From: Streptococcus sanguinis
GTDB taxonomy: Bacteria > Bacillota > Bacilli > Lactobacillales > Streptococcaceae
Assembly (NCBI GenBank): GCA_013378335.1
Contig: CP040556.1
Location: 930,001-994,000 of the forward strand
Length of the DNA stretch: 64,000 bases
Reading direction: 5' to 3'
Positions 44,694 to 53,459 of this stretch are shown one piece after another; within the stretch, counting starts at the first letter, position 1, and each line of letters starts with the position of its first letter. The notes under the pieces are model-generated. The model was not told the DNA's origin. It worked only from the letters and a program-made list of their open reading frames with translations, and ran no database searches. The translations under genes were made by a program, and so were the position numbers.

Positions 44694-45182
44694 GTGAAAT
44701 ATAAAAATAGAAATAAAGCCAGTTTTCCAATTTGGCAGTACCTTATCGGTATTTTTATCGTTCTCAGTGTTCTTGTCTTTTCATTTTTTGCAGTTTTGCA
44801 AGTATCTATGCAGCCGAGACAGTCGGCTAAGGAAGCAAGCAGCCGCTTGGCCACGGAATACGCAGATCTTGAAAAAGTTGACTCATTTGCTATCTACAAT
44901 GGGCAGGAATCTTACTACAGTCTGCTTGGCAAGACAAGTAAGGGTGTCGAAAAGGCTGTATTGATTGCAAAAGATTCCAATGAGATTCGGGTCTATCGAC
45001 TGGACCAAGGTGTCAGTCAGGCTGATGCGAAGAGCATTGCCAAGGAAAATGGAGCAGGAACTATTGATAAGGTGACCATGGGCTATTTTCAGGATCAGCC
45101 CATCTGGGAAGTCAAGTCGGGAGGCACCTACTACCTGATTGGTTTTGAAAGCGGACTCTTGGTCAGCAAGGAGGGACTATGA
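44694..45182 (+). CDS. YpmB-like (DUF5590) membrane-anchored protein
   Basis: 162 aa with N-terminal TM helix (about 12-36) and an extracytoplasmic PepSY-like domain. The start is a GTG with GACGGA before it, and TATAAT lies about 8 bp upstream, so the 5' leader is very short. It is conserved in front of the aminotransferase and asnS in Firmicutes. Function is unknown. It overlaps the next gene by 4 bp. Confidence 0.75.
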   Translation: MKYKNRNKASFPIWQYLIGIFIVLSVLVFSFFAVLQVSMQPRQSAKEASSRLATEYADLEKVDSFAIYNGQESYYSLLGKTSKGVEKAVLIAKDSNEIRVYRLDQGVSQADAKSIAKENGAGTIDKVTMGYFQDQPIWEVKSGGTYYLIGFESGLLVSKEGL

Positions 45183-46360
45183 AATTATCAAATCGTGTCT
45201 TAAAGATGGAAGAAAGCGTGACTTTAGCAACAGCAGCGCGTGCTAAGGCTTTGAAAGCGCAGGGGCGGGATATCCTGTCTTTGACTCTGGGAGAGCCGGA
45301 TTTTCCGACGCCTAAGAATATCCGAGATGCGGCTGTAGCAGCAATTGAGGATGGACGTGCTAGCTTTTATACAGTGACTAGCGGTCTGCCAGAGCTAAAA
45401 GAAGCAGTGGTGGAGTATTTTGCCAACTATTACGGCTACACAATCCAGCCTAATCAAGTGACGGTGGCAACCGGAGCTAAGTTCTCCCTCTATACCTTCT
45501 TTATGAGTGTGCTTGACCCAGGTGATGAAGCTATCATTCCGACGCCTTACTGGGTCAGCTACGGGGACCAAATTAAGATGGCCGAGGGGACTCCTGTTTT
45601 TGTCCAAGCTACTGAGGAAAATAATTTCAAGGTAACGGTGGAACAGTTAGAAACTGCTCGTACTGATAAGACCAAGGTCTTGGTTTTGAACTCGCCGTCC
45701 AATCCGACGGGTATGATTTATACAGCGGATGAGCTGAGGTCGATTGGGAACTGGGCTGTAGAGCATGACATTCTGATTTTGGCAGATGACATTTATGGAC
45801 GTCTGGTTTATAACGGCAATAAATTTACGCCAATTTCTAGTCTATCTGAGGAGATTCGCAAGCAGACAGTGGTCATCAATGGTGTCTCTAAGAGCTACTC
45901 CATGACAGGCTGGCGGATTGGCTATGCAGTTGGTGAGCCAGAGATTATAGCAGCTATGAGTAAGATTGCAGGTCAGACGACTTCTAACCCGACAGTAGCG
46001 GCTCAATATGCAGCTATCGAAGCTCTGACTGGCAGTCAGGAAACGGTTGAGACTATGCGTCAAGCCTTTGAAGAGCGTCTCAATACCATCTATCCTCTCT
46101 TGGCTAAGGTGCCAGGATTTGAAGTGGTCAAGCCACAAGGAGCCTTCTATCTTTTTCCAAATGTCAAGAAAGCCATGGAAATGAAAGGATATACCAATGT
46201 GACCGAGTTTACGACAGCAATTTTAGAAGAAGTTGGCGTAGCTCTGGTGACCGGAGCAGGCTTCGGTGCTCCAGAAAATGTCCGTCTTAGCTATGCGACA
46301 GATATGGAAACACTCAAAGAAGCTGTTGGACGCCTGCAGCAATTTATGGAGAGTAAATAG
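45179..46360 (+). CDS. aspB: Aspartate aminotransferase-type PLP enzyme
   Basis: 393 aa class I aminotransferase. The PLP lysine lies in NGVSKSYSMTGWRIGY. Other residues are LTLGEPDFPTP, LNSPSNPTG and LADDIYGR. It exchanges amino groups between aspartate (or aromatic amino acids) and 2-oxoglutarate. The order ypmB-like, aspB, asnS is usual. Here asnS is 4.3 kb away because of an ISL3-family element and four extra genes. Confidence 0.92.
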   Translation: MKLSNRVLKMEESVTLATAARAKALKAQGRDILSLTLGEPDFPTPKNIRDAAVAAIEDGRASFYTVTSGLPELKEAVVEYFANYYGYTIQPNQVTVATGAKFSLYTFFMSVLDPGDEAIIPTPYWVSYGDQIKMAEGTPVFVQATEENNFKVTVEQLETARTDKTKVLVLNSPSNPTGMIYTADELRSIGNWAVEHDILILADDIYGRLVYNGNKFTPISSLSEEIRKQTVVINGVSKSYSMTGWRIGYAVGEPEIIAAMSKIAGQTTSNPTVAAQYAAIEALTGSQETVETMRQAFEERLNTIYPLLAKVPGFEVVKPQGAFYLFPNVKKAMEMKGYTNVTEFTTAILEEVGVALVTGAGFGAPENVRLSYATDMETLKEAVGRLQQFMESK

Positions 46361-46394
46361 AGAACACAATCCGGCATTGCTTGCTAAAGAAAAC

Positions 46395-47803
46395 GGCTCT
46401 TTGTCAACTGTAGTTGGTAGAAAGTTTAAATCCGAGAGAGGACCAAATTGGTTCTCTCTTTTTGTATGTTCAAAGCGAGGAGGATTTTAGTTCTAAAGTT
46501 CTTAAAATTGCGAAAGCCGAAGGCCGCTCGTTTGATATCCTTGATGAGCTTGTTGGTAGCCTCGAGCTTGGCGTTGGAATAGTCGAACTGGAGTGCATTT
46601 GTGATGTAAGGTTTGAGTTTTAGGAAGCTCTCAAAAACTCTTTTGAAGGTCGAATTGACAAGATTCATGTTGTCTTCGATGATTTCAAAAAATTCTGTAG
46701 TACGTTTCTCTTGGAAATGGAAGAGCAAGAGCTGGTAGAGATCGTAGTAATAACGGAGTTCTTCTGAGAATTGAAGTGTCTTGTCCACGATTTCCTTAGG
46801 CTTTAGGGTCTGCCTAAAGGTCTTGGAATAAAAGCGATGACGAGACAGTTTTCTGCTTTCTCTCTGAAATAGTCGCCAGTGGTTTTTCAGCGCACGATAA
46901 GGCAGAGATTTCTTGTCAAAGGTCTTCATGATAGCGATTCGAGTGGTCATCATGGCTTTGCCAAGATGTTGGACGATGTGAAACCTATCCAACACAATTC
47001 TGGCCTTAGGAAATAGTTGCTTGATGATTGGAATGTAAGTGCCAGACATGTCCACGGTCACGACTTTGACCTGTTCTCTGACCTTTCTCGGGTAGCGGTA
47101 GAAATAATTTTTGATGGTATTCTGGCGATTGTTTTCGAGGAGGGCGATGATTTTCCTGGTCTCGAAATCCTGTGCAATGAAGGCTAATTTGCCTTTGTTC
47201 CTAGAAAATTCATCCCAGGAGATGACCTCGGGAAGTTTGGTGTAATCCTCTTTGAAAGTGAACTGAGCCAGCTTTCTCTGGACGGTTGAGACGGAGATGT
47301 GGAGGGTTCTGGCAATATCGGTATTGGCTCGATTTTCGGTCAAGAGCTGGGTGAGCTTCTTCCAGACCAGGTGTGAAATCTGGTGGTTCTTGTCTACGAT
47401 GGGTGTCTCAGCTACGGTCACCCGATGACAAGATTTACACTGAAATCGCCGCTTCTTGAGACGGAGCAGAGTTGGAAACCCTTGTGCATCCAAGAGTGGG
47501 ATTTTAGAGGACCTCTGAAAACCGTACTTAATCATCTTACCGCCGCAGTGAGGGCAGGAAGGAGCTGCATAATCCAGTCTAGCCCGAATTTCAAGATGGG
47601 TCTGGTGCTGCAAGATGAAGGTAATTTTGATATTTAAGTCTTTCATTCCCAGCAATTCTGTGGTATTCTTGATGTGTTCCATATGAGTCTTTCTAATGAG
47701 TTGTTTGCGCTTTTCATTATAGGTCGTATGGGACTTTTTGTATACATTCAAAAAGCCCTATAACCTCTGTGTCGGATTTACCAACTACAGATATTATAGA
47801 GCC
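46395..47803 (-). mobile_element. ISL3-family insertion sequence, intact, with 8-bp target duplication
   Basis: The ends are imperfect inverted repeats: left GGCTCTTTGTCAACTGTAG (46395 on), right, as complement, GGCTCTATAATATCTGTAG (to 47803), both continuing TTGGTA. The flanks AAGAAAAC (46387-46394) and AAGAAAAC (47804-47811) are identical, a perfect 8-bp duplication as expected for ISL3. The insertion is downstream of aspB and probably separated it from its terminator (47837). Length is 1409 bp. Confidence 0.93.
46426..47682 (-). CDS. ISL3-family transposase
   Basis: 418 aa from the ATG at 47682 (MEHIKNTTELL). It has an N-terminal zinc-binding pair CPHCGG...CKSCHR, a HTH (TARTLHISVSTVQRK-like, here ADIARTLHISVSTVQ), then the DDE catalytic domain with VDMSGTYIP, VLDRFHIVQHL and the late Glu region SNAKLEATNKLIKDIKRAAFGFR (in parts). 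Intact, probably active. An upstream in-frame ATG at 47751 lies in the terminal region. Confidence 0.92.
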   Translation of the reverse strand: MEHIKNTTELLGMKDLNIKITFILQHQTHLEIRARLDYAAPSCPHCGGKMIKYGFQRSSKIPLLDAQGFPTLLRLKKRRFQCKSCHRVTVAETPIVDKNHQISHLVWKKLTQLLTENRANTDIARTLHISVSTVQRKLAQFTFKEDYTKLPEVISWDEFSRNKGKLAFIAQDFETRKIIALLENNRQNTIKNYFYRYPRKVREQVKVVTVDMSGTYIPIIKQLFPKARIVLDRFHIVQHLGKAMMTTRIAIMKTFDKKSLPYRALKNHWRLFQRESRKLSRHRFYSKTFRQTLKPKEIVDKTLQFSEELRYYYDLYQLLLFHFQEKRTTEFFEIIEDNMNLVNSTFKRVFESFLKLKPYITNALQFDYSNAKLEATNKLIKDIKRAAFGFRNFKNFRTKILLALNIQKERTNLVLSRI

Positions 47804-47836
47804 AAGAAAACCTACAAAGATTTATAAACAATAGAT

Positions 47837-47865
47837 AAGGATGAACTCAGCGTTCGTCCTTTTCA
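47837..47865 (+). terminator. Displaced aspB terminator
   Basis: AAGGATGAAC-TCAGC-GTTCGTCCTTTT (with one G:T pair). It lies just beyond the ISL3 insertion and was probably about 30 bp from aspB before the insertion. The 47866-48030 stretch holds no clear gene. Confidence 0.65.
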
Positions 47866-48030
47866 ATTTATTTTTGACTGTACTGGCAATGAGTTAAATA
47901 ATATTGAAAGATATGGAAGTGTTTTTTACTTTAGCCAAAATTAGAAAGCTTTAGCATGGATAAATGTTAATTTGCTTCGCTTAGAATTTAACTGATACCG
48001 GATTTTAAGAAATATTGGAAGGAGAATAAT

Positions 48031-48486
48031 ATGAAACGTCGTTTGATTTTCTTATTCTTGCTAGGAGCTTATGTTTTCTTTGATTCAGAGGTGGGGTGGA
48101 CCACTATTTCCGAATCCAATGGCTATAGTTTGCAAGCCAAAGGTCATCTCTATCGTATCCAATATTATGAGAATGACTCGGCCAGAATAGACTGGTATTT
48201 GAGCAAATATCAGCCAGAACTGAGATTAAATATGAGAATCTTAGAACGCCCAACTGCTCCCAGTTCTTACACTAAGGAGGAGATATCTGGACAGGGCTCT
48301 GCACGCTTTTTGATGGTTTGTAGAACTTGGGGTTTTGCGGAGAACAGTCAAAAGTTTTTAATTAAACGTGCCTATTATAAGGTTGATATTAGACTTAATA
48401 AAAAGATGGAGGTAGATACTGAGAAGAGCAGTATGACCTACTGGAAGACGGAAGAAGAGATAAAGGATGATCCGCCTGTTGATTAA
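48031..48486 (+). CDS. Unknown exported or membrane-anchored protein
   Basis: 151 aa, with RBS GGAAGGAG and a start of MKRRLIFLFLLGAYVFF, a signal anchor. The rest is polar with a beta-rich middle (GYSLQAKGHLYRIQYYENDS) and charged C-terminus (DTEKSSMTYWKTEEEIKDDPP). No family was recognised. It is the first of four genes between the IS and asnS that are not part of the usual block. Confidence 0.65.
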   Translation: MKRRLIFLFLLGAYVFFDSEVGWTTISESNGYSLQAKGHLYRIQYYENDSARIDWYLSKYQPELRLNMRILERPTAPSSYTKEEISGQGSARFLMVCRTWGFAENSQKFLIKRAYYKVDIRLNKKMEVDTEKSSMTYWKTEEEIKDDPPVD

Positions 48487-48719
48487 ATAGCAGCTATCAA
48501 TGGCAGATTAACTAAGTATAAGTAACTTTCTGATAGGAATCACCAGACGACTTAAAAATTTGAGGAGTATTTAGTTGAAGACGATGGTGTTTCGGTGTAT
48601 AATAAAAGAAGGTCCATTTGGTCTAGCCCTGCATTCTATTCACTTGCAGTGTGTTCCTCATGGTCTTTTTACTTAAGTAATAATAGGGATGAAGATTATT
48701 TTGTACAAAAGGAGATAAA

Positions 48720-49139
48720 ATGGGTTTTATCAGAAAGGAAATAGGGAAAAGAGAGAAGAAGCTTCTCGAGGATTTTTCTATTGAAGAAAAAGAACTGGCT
48801 TTGCCATTTTTACTAGAGGATGAGGAGAGAGGAATTTTTCTCTGCGTCAAGCAATTTCGTATTGGGGAAGGGAAATATCAAGTCTTAGCCATGATTCTCG
48901 GTGGCCACTTGCTTGAATTTCGCCTAGAAGAAGAGAGGGCTGATAGATATCCAGCCCGCAATGAAGAAGATCAAAGTGTAAAAGGTCTATCGACAGAAAC
49001 AATCTCCCAGCTTGTTATTCCCAAGGTTTTAAAAGGACGAGAGGACAAGATCATAACAGTGATTCAACATGCCCTGTCGCAGATTAACCCTTATTATGAT
49101 ACAAAGATAAGGGAAGTAAACCACGTGGAGTACAGATAA
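48720..49139 (+). CDS. Unknown cytoplasmic protein, paralog A
   Basis: 139 aa, RBS AAAAGGAG, start MGFIRKEIGKREKK. It has beta-strand-rich LCVKQFRIGEGKYQVLAMIL and the tail IQHALSQINPYYDTKIREVNH, which matches the tail of the 49154 protein (IQAALSAASPSYDTVIYRANF). It is a member of an unrecognised family. A likely promoter is at 48597-48602 (TATAAT preceding AAAGAAGG). 48487-48595 shows nothing. Confidence 0.6.
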   Translation: MGFIRKEIGKREKKLLEDFSIEEKELALPFLLEDEERGIFLCVKQFRIGEGKYQVLAMILGGHLLEFRLEEERADRYPARNEEDQSVKGLSTETISQLVIPKVLKGREDKIITVIQHALSQINPYYDTKIREVNHVEYR

Positions 49140-49153
49140 AGAGGAGATAGGAT

Positions 49154-49747
49154 ATGGGATTATTAGAAAAGTGTCTGGATTTTTTCCCGACTAGGCGGGC
49201 TGTCAGTGACATAGAAGAAGAGATGACTTGGGAGGAAGAATTTACCCCTAAAAGAGTTCACCATAAAGAAGTCAGTAGTGGCCCTCAGAAGGAGACTGAG
49301 GGAACAGCAACTCTTCCTCAAGAAGGAAGTTGGAAGTTTGTGCACGAGATGATTTCTGAAGAAGGGATTGAGCTTTTAAAGAAGGCTGGGATTGATGATG
49401 AGCTAGTCTTTGAGACGGGTGATTGGGTTGCAGATCATGATTTGGGGATTTATCTGGTCCTTTATCGCTTTGGTGGCAGAACCAACTGGAAGAAGACTTA
49501 TAAGCTAATCTTGCAAGGACAGGTGATTGAATTTAAGACCAAGACCATTTTTCATCAGCAGGATTTTTCTTATGAAGATGGGGAATTCACTAAGGGAGTG
49601 ATTGTCAAAAATGTCTCCAATATGCTTCTGCCCTTAGCTTTCGAAGGTCAACAGCAGCGCGTGCTCCATATCATTCAAGCAGCTCTGTCAGCAGCTAGCC
49701 CAAGCTATGATACGGTCATTTACAGGGCGAACTTTGATTTGGTTTAG
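49154..49747 (+). CDS. Unknown cytoplasmic protein, paralog B
   Basis: 197 aa. It has an acidic and Thr-rich N-terminal extension of about 55 residues, then a domain paralogous to 48720: GIYLVLYRFGGRTNWKKTYKLIL and LHIIQAALSAASPSYDT. Intergenic distance is 14 bp, so it is one operon with its neighbours. The function is unknown. A T7SS-type or phage-like role cannot be excluded or shown. Confidence 0.6.
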   Translation: MGLLEKCLDFFPTRRAVSDIEEEMTWEEEFTPKRVHHKEVSSGPQKETEGTATLPQEGSWKFVHEMISEEGIELLKKAGIDDELVFETGDWVADHDLGIYLVLYRFGGRTNWKKTYKLILQGQVIEFKTKTIFHQQDFSYEDGEFTKGVIVKNVSNMLLPLAFEGQQQRVLHIIQAALSAASPSYDTVIYRANFDLV

Positions 49748-49756
49748 GAGGGGAAG

Positions 49757-50107
49757 ATGATATATATTACAAGAGAAGATCTTTTGACTTGGCTGGACAA
49801 ACATGAGCCGGTGGTCAATCGTCAGAAGGACATTGCGGCTTTTCATAAAGAACTGTCGTTTCGTCTGCAAAGAATGGACTTTCGACCGTCTACCAGTTCA
49901 AAAGATCCGCAGAGAGATGTTTGTGAAGACCCTGACCAAGAGCTGACTGTAGCCTTTACTCAGGATTGGGAGGGGAATTATGCGACGATCGATCAGAGTC
50001 CAGGAGGTCAGATTCTCAGCGATCAGCGCTTTAAGATGGCTTTGAAAAAAGTCTTGAACTATGATGATGACATGGTTGATCGACTGCTATATGGAACAAA
50101 AAATTAG
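49757..50107 (+). CDS. Unknown cytoplasmic protein, third operon member
   Basis: 116 aa. It starts MIYITREDLLTWLDKHEPVVN and ends VLNYDDDMVDRLLYGTKN, with an acidic surface. No relation to its neighbours or to known families is evident. RBS GGAGGGGAAG lies upstream. A terminator at 50134 closes the operon. Confidence 0.6.
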   Translation: MIYITREDLLTWLDKHEPVVNRQKDIAAFHKELSFRLQRMDFRPSTSSKDPQRDVCEDPDQELTVAFTQDWEGNYATIDQSPGGQILSDQRFKMALKKVLNYDDDMVDRLLYGTKN

Positions 50108-50133
50108 TCCTCTTATTCAGAGAGAGTTATCCG

Positions 50134-50158
50134 CCAGCCTTTAGGAGGCTGGTTTTTT
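50134..50158 (+). terminator. Terminator of the unknown operon
   Basis: CCAGCCT-TTAGG-AGGCTGG followed by TTTTTT. Confidence 0.85.
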
Positions 50159-50286
50159 AATTTTTCTGAGATTTAGACTCTTCAAGGATAGCTATTGCAA
50201 TCGCTTTATGGTAAAATATAGAACAGATGTCCAAAAGATTTGTCTTGAAATAAAGTGACATTTAGCAACCAATCTAGGAGGCAGAT

Positions 50287-50652
50287 ATGATTGATCATTT
50301 TGAGATAAAGGTCAGGAATCTACAAATTTCAAAAGACTTTTATACAAGTTTTCTTTCTCCTCTAGGCTACAAATTGGCTTTTAGAAGTAGTTCTCTACTC
50401 AGTTTTGTTGCTCCCAACAGCCCACATCCTGGTGGAGATTTTTGGTTGGGGGAGGGAGAGCAGTCTCCGATTCACTTTGCTTTTTTGGCAGAAAACCATG
50501 AGCAGGTTCAAGCTTGTTATGAGGCTGGTTTAAAGGCAGGGGGAAAAGACAACGGTGCGCCAAATTATCGGGGGAACCTTTCGTCATATTATGCAGCCTT
50601 TGTCTTGGATCCGGATGGTAATAATGTCGAGGCAGTCTGTCATAAAGAATAA
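50287..50652 (+). CDS. VOC-family (glyoxalase/dioxygenase fold) protein
   Basis: 121 aa, a single VOC domain pair. It starts MIDHFEIKVRNLQISKDFYT with the metal-ligand His at H4, and ends AAFVLDPDGNNVEAVCH with the Glu ligand. The central HFAFLAEN supplies the other His. The reaction is unknown: such proteins may isomerise, open rings, or bind drugs. It has its own RBS AGGAGG and is followed by asnS. Confidence 0.85.
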   Translation: MIDHFEIKVRNLQISKDFYTSFLSPLGYKLAFRSSSLLSFVAPNSPHPGGDFWLGEGEQSPIHFAFLAENHEQVQACYEAGLKAGGKDNGAPNYRGNLSSYYAAFVLDPDGNNVEAVCHKE

Positions 50653-50673
50653 AAAATAGAAAAGAGAAAAAAC

Positions 50674-52020
50674 GTGTCAAAGAAAATCGTAACAATTATT
50701 GATGTGAAAAATTATGTTGGTCAAGAAGTGACCATTGGTGCTTGGGTAGCCAATAAGTCAGGTAAGGGTAAGATTGCTTTCTTGCAGCTGCGTGATGGCT
50801 CTGCCTTTTTCCAAGGGGTGGCCTTCAAGCCCAACTTCATCGAGAAATTTGGCGAAGAAGAAGGATTGGCGAAGTTTGATACGATTAAAAAGCTTAGCCA
50901 AGAAACTTCTGTCTATGTGACAGGGATTGTCAAGGAAGACGAGCGTTCAAAATTTGGCTACGAGCTGGACATTACAGACATCGAAATCATCGGCGAGTCA
51001 AATGACTATCCAATCACGCCAAAAGAACATGGGACTGACTTCCTCATGGACAACCGTCACTTGTGGCTGCGTTCTCGTAAGCAAGTGGCTATGATGCAAA
51101 TCCGCAATGCCATCATCTATGCTACCTATGAATTCTTTGACAAGAATGGTTTTATGAAGTTTGATAGCCCAATCTTGTCAGGAAATGCAGCAGAAGACTC
51201 AACTGAGCTCTTTGAAACAGACTACTTCGGAACTCCAGCTTACTTGAGCCAATCTGGTCAGCTTTATCTGGAAGCAGGTGCTATGGCTCTTGGTCGTGTC
51301 TTTGACTTTGGTCCTGTATTCCGTGCCGAAAAATCAAAAACCCGTCGTCATTTGACTGAGTTCTGGATGATGGATGCAGAGTATTCATACTTGACGCATG
51401 ATGAGTCACTTGACTTGCAAGAAGCTTATGTTAAAGCCTTGATTCAAGGTGTTCTTGACCGTGCTCCTCAAGCTTTGGAAACTCTGGAACGTGATGTAGA
51501 ACTTTTGAAACGCTATATTGCTGAGCCTTTCAAGCGTGTTAGCTATGATGAAGCGATTGACCTCCTGCAAGCTCATGAAAATGATGAAGATGCAGATTAT
51601 GAGCATCTGGAACATGGTGATGACTTTGGTTCACCGCATGAAACATGGATTTCAAACCACTTTGGTGTACCAACCTTTGTCGTGAACTACCCAGCAGCCA
51701 TCAAGGCTTTCTACATGAAACCAGTTCCTGGAAATCCAGACCGTGTCCTTTGTGCGGATCTACTGGCACCAGAAGGCTATGGCGAAATCATCGGTGGTTC
51801 CATGCGTGAGGAAGACTACGATGCTCTTGTTGCTAAAATGAATGACCTTGGTATGGATACGACAGAATATGAATTCTACCTTGATCTTCGTAAGTATGGA
51901 ACAGTTCCACATGGTGGCTTCGGTATCGGTATCGAGCGTATGGTAACCTTTGTAGCAGGTACCAAGCATATCCGTGAAGCCATTCCATTCCCACGAATGT
52001 TGCACCGTATTAAACCATAA
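50674..52020 (+). CDS. asnS: Asparaginyl-tRNA synthetase
   Basis: 448 aa class IIb aaRS. An N-terminal OB-fold binds the anticodon ([24 protein letters not shown], in parts: [20 protein letters not shown]). Motif 2 is [21 protein letters not shown] and motif 3 [10 protein letters not shown]. The start is GTG at 50674 (MSKKIVTII), with AAAAGAGAAAAA before it. The usual chain terminator follows. Confidence 0.96.
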   Translation: MSKKIVTIIDVKNYVGQEVTIGAWVANKSGKGKIAFLQLRDGSAFFQGVAFKPNFIEKFGEEEGLAKFDTIKKLSQETSVYVTGIVKEDERSKFGYELDITDIEIIGESNDYPITPKEHGTDFLMDNRHLWLRSRKQVAMMQIRNAIIYATYEFFDKNGFMKFDSPILSGNAAEDSTELFETDYFGTPAYLSQSGQLYLEAGAMALGRVFDFGPVFRAEKSKTRRHLTEFWMMDAEYSYLTHDESLDLQEAYVKALIQGVLDRAPQALETLERDVELLKRYIAEPFKRVSYDEAIDLLQAHENDEDADYEHLEHGDDFGSPHETWISNHFGVPTFVVNYPAAIKAFYMKPVPGNPDRVLCADLLAPEGYGEIIGGSMREEDYDALVAKMNDLGMDTTEYEFYLDLRKYGTVPHGGFGIGIERMVTFVAGTKHIREAIPFPRMLHRIKP

Positions 52021-52029
52021 AACGAATCG

Positions 52030-52050
52030 AACGCCCATGGGGCGTTTTTT
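52030..52050 (+). terminator. Terminator after asnS
   Basis: AACGCCCAT/GGGGCGTT followed by a T tract (to 52050). Confidence 0.85.
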
Positions 52051-52176
52051 CAACAGTAAACTATGAAATAATCCAAATACAAAATTTTAGAGAAAGAAGA
52101 GGTAGGAGTCATGTAAACAGCAGATTAACAAGTGACAAAGGATAGAAATTAGAAAACACTTGTTAAAGGAGAAAAT

Positions 52177-53364
52177 ATGTTTAAAAGAAGTTATCGGAAA
52201 AATATCGGCCTGATGGCTGGAGTAGAATTTTTTGCCTTTCTAGGCATTACTAGTTTTTGGATTTTATTTCTAAGTCAAAACGGCATGTCACTTTGGCAGA
52301 TTGGGCTTTTGGAAAGTATTTTTCATGCGACTAGCCTTATTTGTGAAATTCCTTCTGGGATGTTGGCGGATCGCTTTTCCTACAAGACCAATCTTTATCT
52401 GAGCCGGATAGCTGGGATTGTGTCTTCTGTTCTCATGTTGGCGGGGCAGGGGAACTTTTGGGTTTATGCACTGGCTATGGTGATTAGTGCTTGGTCCTAT
52501 AATTTTGATTCGGGTACAAGTGCGGCCATGGTTTATGATTCTTCTGTAGAGGCTGGACTCAAGGAACGTTACTTATCCATCTCCAGTTTTATGTCTGGAG
52601 TGGCTGAAGCGACCCGGTCTTTGGGAACGGTCTGGGCTGGATTTTTTGTCCATGGACAATTGCATCTGACCTACTATATCATGATTGGGACCTCTATCAT
52701 CGTTCTTTTCTTGACTTGGATGCTGAAGGAGCCAAGTGTCAAAGCAGAGAAAGCAGAACGTCTGACCATGAAAAAGATTATCTGGGCTGTCAAAGAGGAG
52801 TTGCAAAGAAATCCTAGTCTTTTTATCTGGATGATTCTTTCCCAAATCATCGGAACACTGATGTGTATGTTTTATTTTTATTATCAGAATCAATTGCCTG
52901 ACTTAAAAGATTGGCAGATTTCGGTAGTCATGCTGATTGGCAGTGCTTTGAATATCTTAGCGGTCTATCTGGCGAGTGTGATTGGGAAGAAGTATTCTGC
53001 CCTAAAACTCTTTCCTTCAGTGGTCCTTCTTACTGGAGCAAGCTATCTGCTGTCCTATTTTGGAACGCCAATCATCTATATTTTGATTTATCTAATCAGC
53101 AACGCCTTGTATGCTCTTTTCCAGCCGGTTTTTGACAATGATTTACAAAAACAGCTGCCAAGTGAGGTACGGGCGACCATGCTCAGTGTCTACTCTATGA
53201 TGTTCAGCCTGAGTATGATCGTCATTTTCCCTGTGACAGGCTGGTTGATTGATTACTTTAGCTTTGCCTGGACTTTTATAGCTTTGGGCGGCTTCTTATT
53301 AGCAACGACACCGTTTTTGCATATGGGTCTAAAGAAAATAAGCCAGAATTTACAAGAGGTCTAA
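52177..53364 (+). CDS. MFS transporter
   Basis: 395 aa, about 12 TM helices. The A-motif region is SGMLADRFSYKTNLYLSR (GxLaDrxGrk form), and an N-terminal GVEFFAFLGITSF helix is present. It fits the drug-efflux-like part of the superfamily. The substrate is unknown. It stands before the ABC pair. Confidence 0.85.
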   Translation: MFKRSYRKNIGLMAGVEFFAFLGITSFWILFLSQNGMSLWQIGLLESIFHATSLICEIPSGMLADRFSYKTNLYLSRIAGIVSSVLMLAGQGNFWVYALAMVISAWSYNFDSGTSAAMVYDSSVEAGLKERYLSISSFMSGVAEATRSLGTVWAGFFVHGQLHLTYYIMIGTSIIVLFLTWMLKEPSVKAEKAERLTMKKIIWAVKEELQRNPSLFIWMILSQIIGTLMCMFYFYYQNQLPDLKDWQISVVMLIGSALNILAVYLASVIGKKYSALKLFPSVVLLTGASYLLSYFGTPIIYILIYLISNALYALFQPVFDNDLQKQLPSEVRATMLSVYSMMFSLSMIVIFPVTGWLIDYFSFAWTFIALGGFLLATTPFLHMGLKKISQNLQEV

Positions 53365-53459
53365 TATCAATATTCTCTTTCTGCTGGTCAGAAGGAGAAT
53401 ATTTTTACCCTTTGAAAATTATGGTAAAATAAATACAGTTTAATGGAGAAGAAGGCAGT

